Source: Clostridiales bacterium (GTDB lineage Bacteria > Bacillota > Clostridia > Christensenellales > Aristaeellaceae). Taken from it: a stretch of DNA of 39,433 nt. The notes under the pieces are model-generated. The model was not told the DNA's origin and ran no database searches. It saw nothing but the letters and a program-made list of their open reading frames with translations. Positions within the stretch are counted from its first letter, which is position 1, and each line of letters opens with the position of its first letter. A program made the position numbers and the translations under genes. Below, one piece after another: positions 15,057-22,768 of this stretch. Location of the stretch: contig JAAYDR010000002.1 in assembly GCA_012729115.1 (NCBI GenBank), positions 1 to 39,433 of the forward strand, written 5' to 3'.

Positions 15057-17138
15057 TTATTCTTCTTCTTCCTCTTCCTTCTTGGCGCTTTCGATGATCT
15101 TCTGCGCAACAGTGGAAGGTACTTCCTCATAGCGTTCAAAAGTCATCGTAAAGGAACCGCGAGCCTGAGTCATGGAGCGAAGGTCCGTAGCATACTTGAA
15201 CATTTCTGCCATGGGTGCTTCAGCGACCAGTTGCTGCAAGCCATCCACCTGGTTCATTCCCAGAATTCTGCCGCGGCGCTTGTTCATATCGCCCATGATG
15301 TCGCCCATATACTCGTCGGGCACTTTCACTTCTACGTGCACGATTGGCTCCAGCAGCACCGGGGAGGCTTCCATGCAACCCTTTTTGTATGCGATACGCG
15401 CGGCTGTTTTAAATGCCATTTCCGAGGAGTCCACAGCATGATAGGACCCATCATACAGTTTGGCGCGAAGGCCAACCATCGGATAACCCGCCAGCACGCC
15501 TCGGCGAAGATTCTCCCGAAGCCCCTTCTCCACAGAAGGGATGAAGTTCCGGGGCACTACACCGCCCACCACCGCATCGACAAACTCGAAATCCTGATTG
15601 GTGTCACCGATGGGTGAAAACTCGATCCACACATCACCAAACTGGCCATGGCCACCGGACTGCTTTTTATGACGGCCCTGAGCCTTCACGGTCTTCTTGA
15701 TGGTTTCCCGATAAGGGATGGTGGGGTCCTCCAACTCCGCTTTTGCCCCGAACTTACTGGCGAGCTTATTGCGTATTACGTCAAGGTGAAGCTCACCTTG
15801 GCCGGATAGCAGGGTTTCCGTTGTTTCTGTATTCTTTTCGATCTTGATTGAGGGATCTTCTTCCATGAGCCTGGCCAGACCGCCAAACACCTTATCTTCT
15901 TCGCCCTGTTTGCTGGCAAAAACTGCTTTGCTGATGCAGGGAGCCGGGAAGTCGATCGCTGGATACTGGATGGGCTTTGCAGGATCACAGAGGGTATCTC
16001 CTGTAGAGGTATACTGCAGTTTGGAGAGTGCTCCCATATCTCCTGCGTTGAGAGAATCCGTATTGATCTGTTTCTTGCCCCGCAGGACATAGATACCGGC
16101 GATTTTTTCGGCCTTATCATTGTTGGCATTATAGAGGTTACCATTGCTGCTCAGGGAGCCACTCATCACCTTGAACAGGGACAGCTTGCCCACAAAGGGG
16201 TCAGCGATGGTTTTGTATACAAAAGCAGAGAAAGGCTCTTCATTGCTGCATGCCCGCTGGATAGCTTCGCCGTTCTTTGGGTTAACGCCCTGGTACACTG
16301 CACGCTTGGGAGAAGGCAGGAAATCTGCCATAACATCCAGAAGGTTGGTAACACCCACACCGGTTAATGCTGAGCAGGGGATTACAGGGGTAATAGCACC
16401 GGAAAACATACCGATTTTAAAGCCTTCCAAAATCTCCTCGTGAGAAAGTTCTCCCTCGTCCAAGTACTTCAGCATAAGTTCATCGTCAGCGGCGGCAGCA
16501 GCTTCTGTGATTTCTTCCAAGGCTTTGGCGATATCTCCGCTCATCCCGGTGGGGATGGCAACTTCCTTGCGATTTTTCCCAATGCCTTCATAGGCCTTGT
16601 TCTCCAACACATTGACCACGCCCTTGAACTCAGGGCCGTTACCGATGGGCAGCAAAATGGGCACCACGCTGCTACCAAATTTTTCACGCAGTTTCTCCTG
16701 GACCTTCATAAAATCACCGTGCTCGCGGTCCATCTGGTTGATAATGAACATCTTGCCCACGTTGTTCTTGGAGGCGTAGTCCCAAGCTTTTTCGGTACCA
16801 ACGGCGATGCCGCTGACGGCGCTGACTAAAATTGCGGCGGTTTCCACCACCCGCAGGGGCCCCATCATTTCCCCAATAAAATCAAAATAGCCAGGAACAT
16901 CAATGATGTTCATCGCTTTTTGCTTCCATTCCAGGGGCGCTACAGCAGCACTGATAGAGATATGGCGTCTGACTTCTTCCGGCTCAAAGTCCGTGACTGT
17001 TGTTCCGTCTTCTACCCTACCCTGGCGGTCAATCACACCGGCAGCGAAAAGCAAAGACTCCATCAAGGTGGTCTTGCCTTCGCTTCCATGCCCAAGGAGG
17101 GCGATATTACGGATATCCTTTGTTTGATAACTGGCCAT
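15057..17138 (-). CDS. Elongation factor G-like translational GTPase
   Basis: A 693-residue EF-G homologue with the GTPase domain, domains II-III, domain IV (SGGHGQFGDVWIEFSPI) and the C-terminal fold (VEVKVPDEYMGDIMGDMNKRRG). The P-loop GHGSEGKTT is at 16-24 and NQMDRE is the guanine motif. G3 is DVPGYFDF (80-87), so the catalytic His of canonical EF-G (DTPGH) is Tyr84. This places it in the EF-G2-like group rather than the main translocase, and its cellular role is uncertain. It ends in a Glu-rich tail. The ATG at 17138 follows AAGGGGGAT. It stands alone, away from ribosomal protein genes, which also argues against it being the primary fusA. Confidence 0.9.
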   Translation of the reverse strand: MASYQTKDIRNIALLGHGSEGKTTLMESLLFAAGVIDRQGRVEDGTTVTDFEPEEVRRHISISAAVAPLEWKQKAMNIIDVPGYFDFIGEMMGPLRVVETAAILVSAVSGIAVGTEKAWDYASKNNVGKMFIINQMDREHGDFMKVQEKLREKFGSSVVPILLPIGNGPEFKGVVNVLENKAYEGIGKNRKEVAIPTGMSGDIAKALEEITEAAAAADDELMLKYLDEGELSHEEILEGFKIGMFSGAITPVIPCSALTGVGVTNLLDVMADFLPSPKRAVYQGVNPKNGEAIQRACSNEEPFSAFVYKTIADPFVGKLSLFKVMSGSLSSNGNLYNANNDKAEKIAGIYVLRGKKQINTDSLNAGDMGALSKLQYTSTGDTLCDPAKPIQYPAIDFPAPCISKAVFASKQGEEDKVFGGLARLMEEDPSIKIEKNTETTETLLSGQGELHLDVIRNKLASKFGAKAELEDPTIPYRETIKKTVKAQGRHKKQSGGHGQFGDVWIEFSPIGDTNQDFEFVDAVVGGVVPRNFIPSVEKGLRENLRRGVLAGYPMVGLRAKLYDGSYHAVDSSEMAFKTAARIAYKKGCMEASPVLLEPIVHVEVKVPDEYMGDIMGDMNKRRGRILGMNQVDGLQQLVAEAPMAEMFKYATDLRSMTQARGSFTMTFERYEEVPSTVAQKIIESAKKEEEEEE

Positions 17139-17333
17139 GTGGATCCCCCTTATCAATGATTGATCATAACATCAGAGGCCATAGGCTGCCGGAACTGTTG
17201 ATACCGGATACACCACCTGAGGAAGCCGTTCTCCTGATGCTTTTGAACGAACGTAATCGCATGTTATTCTATCAGATATTTAGCAAAAAGAAAAGACGAA
17301 ATTAGGAACCTGAGCGTAAATCTTTTTGCCCTC

Positions 17334-18248
17334 TTATTTTCTTAAATATCGCGCCTTCAGATATCCCTCCAAGTTTCCGAATTCCGAAGCCCGGATACAC
17401 TGGATGCCCAGGGTTTCCATACAACCCAGAAGAATTGCCAGACCATGAACTACAATATCCGCCCGATGGGGAGAAAGCCCTGGGAGCATCAGACGAGAAG
17501 TTATATCCATAGGCGCCAGTCGCTCCATGTAATGGCATAGGGCTTCCTTCATGATAAAGAAGCCGTGGATATGCTCCTTGCTGCTCCAAGGGATATTCTG
17601 AATCAGCGCGGAAAGTGTCGTGAAAGTTCCCCCCACCCCTACCCAAGCAAGGCTACGAGTCAGTCCATCTGAGAAATGGAACCGATCGTTTAACAGACAG
17701 CGGACGTAATCCACTACATGATACGCCTGCGCTACATTCGCAATTGGCATTTCCTGATATAGGCGCACAGCACCAATCTGCAGGCTGGTGGAAAAATCGA
17801 TTCGTTCTCCCTGCCCCATCACGATCTCTGTGGATCCGCCGCCAATATCAATCATACCGGAGGGCTGATCGTCTGTTGCACCCAAAAAGGACAGTTTGGC
17901 TTCCAGAGTTCCGGTACACACCTCCGGTCTGATACCCACCGCCTTTTCAATTCGGTCACAGAACTCCTTCTGGTTTTGGGCATCCCGAACGGCGCTGGTG
18001 GCGAATAGATGGATTTGGTCCACCGAATAGGCTCGAGCCTTGTCCACGAAAGCGCCTACGCATTTCTCCGCTTCACAAATCATTTCTGATGAAATCACAT
18101 TATTCTCATCAAGAGCAGCAAAAACGCGCAGCCCTACGCGATCTCTCATCACGCGCTGAAGCTGTGCGTCTGCTGGGTCCATCTCTGCAACTAACATGCG
18201 CAATGAATTGGAACCGATCCCAATGGCAGCTGCAAGTATGAGAATCAC
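17334..18248 (-). CDS. Ppx/GppA family phosphatase
   Basis: A 304-residue member of the exopolyphosphatase/guanosine pentaphosphatase family, which hydrolyses polyphosphate or pppGpp. It shows ATSAVRDAQNQKEF near residue 84, GTLEAKLSFLGA, MIDIGGGSTEIV (phosphate-2 motif) and VGVGGTFTTLSAL. The N-terminal phosphate-1 motif is AAIGIGSNSLRMLVAE; the highly conserved Asp (normally AAIDxGSNS) is Gly. The only standard start in frame is GTG at 18248, which overlaps the only Shine-Dalgarno-like sequence (AGGGGTG), so initiation is unclear. It follows divIC by 21 bases, a neighbourhood common in Clostridia. Confidence 0.88.
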   Translation of the reverse strand: MILILAAAIGIGSNSLRMLVAEMDPADAQLQRVMRDRVGLRVFAALDENNVISSEMICEAEKCVGAFVDKARAYSVDQIHLFATSAVRDAQNQKEFCDRIEKAVGIRPEVCTGTLEAKLSFLGATDDQPSGMIDIGGGSTEIVMGQGERIDFSTSLQIGAVRLYQEMPIANVAQAYHVVDYVRCLLNDRFHFSDGLTRSLAWVGVGGTFTTLSALIQNIPWSSKEHIHGFFIMKEALCHYMERLAPMDITSRLMLPGLSPHRADIVVHGLAILLGCMETLGIQCIRASEFGNLEGYLKARYLRK

Positions 18249-18269
18249 CCCTATTTACGCCATATCATA

Positions 18270-18584
18270 CTACTCAGTCGGTATCATGTCCGTCCCATAG
18301 AGCGCTTCAGGGTTTGTGATAACGAAGCGAATCTCATCAGGCTTCATATAGCCATACAGAGTTCGAGCCTGGTTCTCGATAAACGCCTCGGTTCCTACAA
18401 GCTCAAGCGTTTCTTTTAGCGAGGCCTGCTCATTTTGCAGCTGTGTCAGTTTGACCCGGCTCTGTTTATACATGTTATCCACCTGCTTGATTGCCCCGGT
18501 GACCTGGCTGGATGACCAAAGAAAGGCTGCCAACATGCATCCGATGATCGCCAGAACCGGCCAAATCCGAATACTTCTGCGCAT
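18270..18584 (-). CDS. divIC: Septum formation initiator DivIC/FtsB
   Basis: A 104-residue single-pass membrane protein with helix IWPVLAIIGCMLAAFLWSS (about 7-25). An extracytoplasmic coiled coil follows (QVDNMYKQSRVKLTQLQNEQ and onward to about 65), then the conserved tail EAFIENQARTLYGYMKPDEI. FtsB/DivIC binds FtsL and FtsQ/DivIB in the divisome. The ATG at 18584 has GGAGGG eight bases upstream. Its position after yabP and yabQ is the classical sporulation-associated order in Bacillus and Clostridia. Confidence 0.93.
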   Translation of the reverse strand: MRRSIRIWPVLAIIGCMLAAFLWSSSQVTGAIKQVDNMYKQSRVKLTQLQNEQASLKETLELVGTEAFIENQARTLYGYMKPDEIRFVITNPEALYGTDMIPTE

Positions 18585-18658
18585 GAAAAGCCCTCCTTGC
18601 AGTCCTGTAAGCCTTGCTTTCGACGCAAAGAAGATATTTCCTGCTAATGAAGAAAACT

Positions 18659-18991
18659 TTACAAATTTCTTTTTGTTTTACTTAGATTCAGCAATTCTTT
18701 TATACGGATGATCACGAAGACAATCAAGCGTCGGATCCCACACAGGTACAAAATTGCGCCGGTGAGCATGGCAAGCCAGTGGTATGGTCTCAGTTCACCA
18801 GGGCGAAGAAAAAGAAGCGTCACAAGCATGGCTATCCCACAGGCAAGCAGGAGCAGAATGTCCCCAACAGGTTTAAATCTGCCCTTGAAAATGCGGCTGA
18901 CCCCATCAAAAAATATAGAAAGGCCAAAGCCCAATGCACAAAGAAACAGAAAACCTATACCCTGGAGTTCAGTTTCAAAAAAAGGAGTCAT
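18659..18991 (-). CDS. yabQ: Spore cortex protein YabQ
   Basis: A 110-residue membrane protein with three or four hydrophobic helices (ELQGIGFLFLCALGFGLSIF, ILLLLACGIAMLVTLLFL, WLAMLTGAILYLCGIRRLI). YabQ localises to the forespore outer membrane and is needed for cortex formation in B. subtilis. Its ATG directly follows the yabP stop codon. The protein is poorly conserved in general, so the call leans on the hydrophobic profile, the GFGLSIFFDGVSRI segment and the strict yabP-yabQ-divIC order. Confidence 0.88.
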   Translation of the reverse strand: MTPFFETELQGIGFLFLCALGFGLSIFFDGVSRIFKGRFKPVGDILLLLACGIAMLVTLLFLRPGELRPYHWLAMLTGAILYLCGIRRLIVFVIIRIKELLNLSKTKRNL

Positions 18992-19312
18992 TTATTGAAA
19001 GATGCGCTTCCAGATGCGCCCCTTTCCCTCATGCTTTGTCCCAGCCTGGTATTGCACTCCATCTACCTGCCCCTCCACATGAAGTTGACCTTCCTCCAGG
19101 AGAAGCTTAGAAATGTGAAGATTCTGACCAGTCAATACCATTTCTCCAGATTCAATCTTCAGAATCACTTCGTTTTCTTGAAAGCTGAAAACATCCATCA
19201 CACCTGTGATAATGGCGCGCTTACGCTTATCGATACTTAAGGTATGCGGATTTTTAACAATGGAGGATACCTGTTCCCCAGCAGGCCCGGCATTTGGGAG
19301 AACCGCCATCAA
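18992..19312 (-). CDS. yabP: Sporulation protein YabP
   Basis: A 106-residue protein of the YabP/YqfC family. The sequence NPHTLSIDKRKRAIITGVMD followed by VFSFQENEVILKIESGEMVLTGQNLHISKL is the typical beta-rich core. YabP is made in the mother cell and is required for spore coat assembly. The ATG at 19312 has a strong AAAGGAGGTG. It heads a yabP-yabQ-divIC-ppx run. yabO (hslR), often upstream, is absent; the divergent gene here is bioY. A sigma-E promoter was looked for but not convincingly found. Confidence 0.9.
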   Translation of the reverse strand: MMAVLPNAGPAGEQVSSIVKNPHTLSIDKRKRAIITGVMDVFSFQENEVILKIESGEMVLTGQNLHISKLLLEEGQLHVEGQVDGVQYQAGTKHEGKGRIWKRIFQ

Positions 19313-19396
19313 AACACCTCCTTTTATGATACCCTATGCCGGGAAAGGCAATTGAAGAACAGTTGGTGATGGACTGGATTACGGAATCCAAAGCGC

Positions 19397-19425
19397 TTGA
19401 CAAGTCGTATTGGATGAAATAAAAT
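19397..19425 (+). promoter_or_regulatory. Promoter of bioY
   Basis: A near-consensus sigma-A promoter: -35 TTGACA at 19397-19402, a 17-base spacer and -10 TAAAAT at 19420-19425. Transcription should start near 19432, which falls inside the inverted repeat that follows. Confidence 0.85.
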
Positions 19426-19459
19426 GCGTATACCATTATGATTTTAATGGTATACGCAT
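19424..19459 (+). promoter_or_regulatory. Perfect inverted repeat overlapping bioY -10 and start site, candidate BirA operator
   Basis: Two perfect 15-base arms (19424-19438 and 19445-19459, ATGCGTATACCATTA and its complement) flank a six-base centre. The outer half-sites TGCGTATACC and GGTATACGCA are 14 bases apart, close to the known BirA box layout (TTGTAAACC, 14-16 bases, GGTTTACAA), matching six of nine half-site bases. The repeat starts within the -10 and covers the transcription start, the place for a repressor. AGGAGG for bioY begins two bases after it. Confidence 0.7.
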
Positions 19460-19472
19460 AAGGAGGTAATCT

Positions 19473-20018
19473 TTGTTGCGGACAAAACTTGTTGCTAATT
19501 CAGCTTTGATGTGTGCCCTGCTGATCATATCCACCCTTTGGATCAAGTTTCCGATCCCGGGCACCAGCGTTTTATTGACGACCCAAGTGCTCTTTATTCT
19601 TCTATGCGGTCAACTATTACCTCCTGTTGCATGTTTGGTATCTGTAGGAGGTTATTTGTTGCTGGGATTAATCGGACTGCCGGTGTTTTCTGCAACCCAG
19701 GGCCTGGCTGTGATAGCAACCCCTTCTTTTGGTTTCCTTCTCGGTTTCCCCTTTGCCGCTGCTGGGACAGCGGCAATTAGGGAAAAGCTGAAGCAGGTAA
19801 AGGGCGGACGATATTGGGCCTCTCTGGCCGGGATAGTGGTACTATATGCCATCGCTATCCCATACATTGCTCTGCTGAGCATCTTCTACCTTCGGGTGTT
19901 TCTTTCCCTTTCCACCCTGCTGCATACCTATTGCCTGGCCTTCCTGCCCTTTGACATCATCAAAGGAATGCTGGCAGCTTTTCTTGGAGAAAGGTTGATG
20001 CGTGCCAGGCTGCTATAA
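19473..20018 (+). CDS. bioY: Biotin transporter BioY (ECF substrate-binding subunit)
   Basis: A 181-residue, six-helix membrane protein that captures biotin and works with the ECF module (EcfT and two ATPases, not in this window). Diagnostic stretches are ALLIISTLWIKFPIPGTSV, LTTQVLFILLCGQLLPP, GYLLLGLIGLPVFS and PSFGFLLGFPFAA, plus the C-terminal AFLPFDIIKGMLAAFLGERL. Two adjacent TTG codons (19473 and 19476) can serve as start after AGGAGG at 19461-19466; the second has the better nine-base spacing. It is one of only two plus-strand genes here and has its own promoter and operator. No biotin synthesis genes are nearby, so the cell may depend on uptake. Confidence 0.95.
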   Translation: MLRTKLVANSALMCALLIISTLWIKFPIPGTSVLLTTQVLFILLCGQLLPPVACLVSVGGYLLLGLIGLPVFSATQGLAVIATPSFGFLLGFPFAAAGTAAIREKLKQVKGGRYWASLAGIVVLYAIAIPYIALLSIFYLRVFLSLSTLLHTYCLAFLPFDIIKGMLAAFLGERLMRARLL

Positions 20019-20027
20019 CAGCCTGGC
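20004..20027. terminator. Hairpin shared by the convergent bioY and proA ends
   Basis: A perfect nine-base stem GCCAGGCTG/CAGCCTGGC with a six-base loop spans the bioY stop codon and ends four bases before the proA stop. It can fold on either strand. There is no strong T-run on either side, so termination may be incomplete. Confidence 0.55.
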
Positions 20028-20031
20028 TGGG

Positions 20032-21339
20032 TCAGGCATCAGGGAGCTTGGGCTCGATATCCCTGTGTGTCAGAGAGTATTTACCAGCTTGAAGGTCCCC
20101 GACAGTATGGCCTTTGCCATAGAGCTTATATTTATAGGTACACAGCCCTTCCAGCCCCATTGGCCCGCGCGCATGAATCTTTCCGGTGGCAATTCCAACT
20201 TCGGCACCAAAGCCATATAAAAAGCCATCCGCAAAGCGGGTGGAACAATTGTGATACACCCCTGCGCTGTCTACAAGCGCCATAAACCGCCGCACATGAG
20301 CGTTGTGCTCGGATACGATAGCATCTGTGTGACCTGAACCATATTGATTGATGTGGTCAATCGCCTCATCCACATCCTTGACCACCTTGATGGACAAAAT
20401 GGCGTCTAGATATTCTGTGGTCCAATCCACATCGGTAGCCATTGCGCAGTCGATAATGCTTCGGGTCCTGTCATCACCCCGCAGAGCAACCCCTTTCTCC
20501 CTTAGGGCTGATTCCAGCAGGGGTAAAAATGTCTTGGCGATACCCTCATGAATCAACAGGGTCTCAGCAGCGTTACACACTGAATAATTCTGAGTTTTGC
20601 TGTCAATGGTTACGGCCAGGGCAGTGGCCATATCACAGGGATCGTCCACATATACGTGACAAATTCCGTCTGCGTGTCCCAATACAGGGATGGAGCTGTT
20701 TTGGATGATGAAACGGACAAACTCATTGCTGCCCCTGGGGATGATTAGATCGATTAACTGATCCAGTTTCAGCATCTCACTTACGTCCTCCCGGGACTGG
20801 AGAAGGCTACACCAGCCTGAAGGCAGATGAAGTCTGTCTGTGCCTTCCAAAATGGCCTTGAAAAGCGCCTCATTGGTACGCAAGGCTTCACGACCGCCTT
20901 TGAGCAGTACTCCATTTCCGCTTTTTAGGCACAGGGAGGATATCTGCACCAGGGCGTCGGGACGGCTCTCAAAAATGACCCCAATCACTCCAATGGGACA
21001 GCTGCATCGGTAGAGCTGAAGTCCGTCTGCCAATTCCTTGGCATACGCGATATGACCCAGAGGGTCAGGCAGAGAAGCCAGTGCAGAAAGGCCATCCACC
21101 ATTCTCTTGTATTTGTCCGGGGTGAGTTTGAGCCTACTAACCAGGGGTGAAGACAGATCCTCTGCTTTTGCCTGCTCAACATCCCGTTCGTTGGCCAGAA
21201 GCACCTCATCCTGATGCCGTATCAGACTGTCCCCGATCGCCAACAGTGCACGGTCACGAATCTCGGCAGACGTATCCGACAATGTTAAAAAGGCATCCCG
21301 CGCATGTCGAGCCATCTGCTTGGTGGTTTGCTTTTCCAA
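20032..21339 (-). CDS. proA: Gamma-glutamyl phosphate reductase
   Basis: ProA reduces gamma-glutamyl phosphate to glutamate semialdehyde, the second step of proline synthesis. The 435-residue aldehyde-dehydrogenase fold protein has CPIGVIGVIFESRPDALVQI, LKSGNGVLLKGGREA, LIIPRGSNEFVRFI and the catalytic Cys in YSVCNAAETLLIH. The C-terminal HARGPMGLEGLCTYKY is a ProA hallmark. The start is set at TTG 21339, with AAGGGGGG seven bases upstream; a longer ATG reading from 21417 adds a non-conserved stretch through the promoter. The partner kinase gene proB is not in the window. Confidence 0.96.
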   Translation of the reverse strand: MEKQTTKQMARHARDAFLTLSDTSAEIRDRALLAIGDSLIRHQDEVLLANERDVEQAKAEDLSSPLVSRLKLTPDKYKRMVDGLSALASLPDPLGHIAYAKELADGLQLYRCSCPIGVIGVIFESRPDALVQISSLCLKSGNGVLLKGGREALRTNEALFKAILEGTDRLHLPSGWCSLLQSREDVSEMLKLDQLIDLIIPRGSNEFVRFIIQNSSIPVLGHADGICHVYVDDPCDMATALAVTIDSKTQNYSVCNAAETLLIHEGIAKTFLPLLESALREKGVALRGDDRTRSIIDCAMATDVDWTTEYLDAILSIKVVKDVDEAIDHINQYGSGHTDAIVSEHNAHVRRFMALVDSAGVYHNCSTRFADGFLYGFGAEVGIATGKIHARGPMGLEGLCTYKYKLYGKGHTVGDLQAGKYSLTHRDIEPKLPDA

Positions 21340-21364
21340 GATGATCCCCCCTTGCTGTGTTTTA

Positions 21365-21393
21365 ATTATAATACAGCCAAGTAGGCAATGCAA
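21365..21393 (-). promoter_or_regulatory. Promoter of proA
   Basis: On the minus strand, -35 TTGCAT (21388-21393), 17-base spacer and a perfect -10 TATAAT (21365-21370). It lies 25 bases upstream of the TTG start, which supports that start over the longer reading. Confidence 0.8.
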
Positions 21394-21482
21394 GACAGGG
21401 CTGTTCTCCAGTGCCAACGAATCTCCCCCACCTGCTCAAGGAAACGGTACGATCAATCAGATGGTTACACCGTCAGAAGCCA

Positions 21483-21511
21483 TTGAAGTCACACAACTTC
21501 TATGGTATGAT
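21483..21511 (+). promoter_or_regulatory. Promoter of the MFS transporter gene
   Basis: -35 TTGAAG (21483-21488), 17-base spacer, -10 TATGAT (21506-21511). The predicted start of transcription near 21518 gives a leader of about 55 bases, which can form a small TTTGATG/CATCAAA stem. It lies back to back with the proA promoter. Confidence 0.7.
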
Positions 21512-21572
21512 CTCCCAGTGTTTGATGGACTCCAATCAAGCATCAAATAATCAAACGCTTGGGGAAAAAAGA

Positions 21573-22766
21573 ATGAGCAGAGGTTATCAACACACTTTGG
21601 TTGCCAGCTATATCGGTTATATCACCCAGGCGTTGATCAACAACTTTGCACCTTTGTTGTTTCTTACCTTTCAAAATAACTACGGGATTCCTCTCTCCCA
21701 GATCACCATGCTGGTCACGGTTAATTTTCTGACCCAGCTTGTTACAGACCTGGTGGCGGCTCGGGTAGCAGACCGGATCGGCTACCGTACTTGCATTGTG
21801 GCCGCTCACCTATTTTCAGCCATTGGTTTGTTGGGTCTGGCACTCTTTCCCATTCTTTTGGGGAATGCATACATTGGCCTTCTGCTTGCTGTGATTTGCT
21901 ACGCCATTGGTGGCGGCATCATCGAGGTACTGATCAGCCCCATTGTGGAGGCCTGCCCTACACCCAGCAAATCTGCAGCTATGAGCCTGCTCCACTCCTT
22001 TTATTGCTGGGGATATGCTTTTGTGGTGATCATTTCCACGGCGTTTTTCGCCTTGATAGGCATTGATCATTGGCGAATACTTGCCATTATTTGGGCATTG
22101 CTTCCCTTGTACAACGCAGTTTACTTCACTCGGGTACCTATTGCGACGTTGACAGAGCCGGGCGCAGGCATGTCCCTCAAGGGCTTGTTTAAGGAAAAGC
22201 AGTTCTGGTTGTTTCTGATGCTGATGGTTTGCGCCGGAGCTAGCGAACAAGCGGTGAGTCAATGGTCCTCGGCCTTCGCGGAAGCTGCTCTGCATGTTCC
22301 CAAGATGGTTGGAGACTTGGCTGGTTCCTGCCTCTTTACCCTTTTAATGGGTCTCTCCCGGCTTTTACACTCCAAAAGCAGCCGACAGATACAGCCTTAT
22401 TTTTATATGCTGGGGAGCATTCTGCTATGTGCGGTCAGTTATCTGATGATCTCTCTATCCCCTTGGCCGGTTCTGGCCTTGGTTGGCTGCGGCTTGTGCG
22501 GTTTATCAGTAGGTATCCTCTGGCCAGGAGTGTTCAGTCTGTCTGCAAGGCATTTTCCAATGGGAGGAACCGCTATGTTCGCCCTCCTCGCTTTGGGGGG
22601 GGATTTGGGCTGCTCCGCGGGTCCTACTCTGGTGGGCCTGATCGCCGATGCTTCCACGGAACGTCTTACCATGGGTATCCTTACCGCAATGGTGTTCCCG
22701 ATGCTGTTTTTTGCAGGTCTCCTGTTGCTTTCCAAGACAAAAAGAACAGAGAATACCACCGGCTAA
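21573..22766 (+). CDS. Major facilitator superfamily transporter
   Basis: A 397-residue protein with about twelve membrane helices. MFS motif A appears after helix 2 as ARVADRIGYRTC. The general pattern (ALINNFAPLLFLTFQNNYGI at the start, GGGIIEVLISPIVEACP in helix 4, SLLHSFYCWGYAF in helix 5) resembles the FucP/FHS-like group of sugar permeases, but the substrate is unknown. The ATG at 21573 has GGGGAAAAAAG; the longer reading from 21411 crosses the promoter. It is divergent from proA and its stop is two bases from the end of the convergent pentapeptide gene. I see no terminator between them. Confidence 0.88.
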   Translation: MSRGYQHTLVASYIGYITQALINNFAPLLFLTFQNNYGIPLSQITMLVTVNFLTQLVTDLVAARVADRIGYRTCIVAAHLFSAIGLLGLALFPILLGNAYIGLLLAVICYAIGGGIIEVLISPIVEACPTPSKSAAMSLLHSFYCWGYAFVVIISTAFFALIGIDHWRILAIIWALLPLYNAVYFTRVPIATLTEPGAGMSLKGLFKEKQFWLFLMLMVCAGASEQAVSQWSSAFAEAALHVPKMVGDLAGSCLFTLLMGLSRLLHSKSSRQIQPYFYMLGSILLCAVSYLMISLSPWPVLALVGCGLCGLSVGILWPGVFSLSARHFPMGGTAMFALLALGGDLGCSAGPTLVGLIADASTERLTMGILTAMVFPMLFFAGLLLLSKTKRTENTTG

Positions 22767-22768
22767 AC

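Noticed and set aside
14972-15139. N-terminal extension of the PfkB-like kinase
   Set aside because: It would encode a basic, non-conserved stretch and cross the palindromic spacer; the ATG at 14971 has the better ribosome binding site and gives the family start.
17156-17305. Plus-strand small ORF (49 residues) between the EF-G-like and ppx genes, with a plausible amino-acid mix
   Set aside because: No ribosome binding site or promoter precedes the ATG or the in-frame TTG at 17198, and it begins over the EF-G-like leader. Conservation would be needed to revive it.
19313-19396. Sigma-E promoter for yabP
   Set aside because: A CATAGGGT string resembles the -10, but no matching -35 was found at the right distance.
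21411-21572. Upstream start for the MFS transporter
   Set aside because: It would place the promoter inside the coding region and add 54 residues with no membrane or family character.
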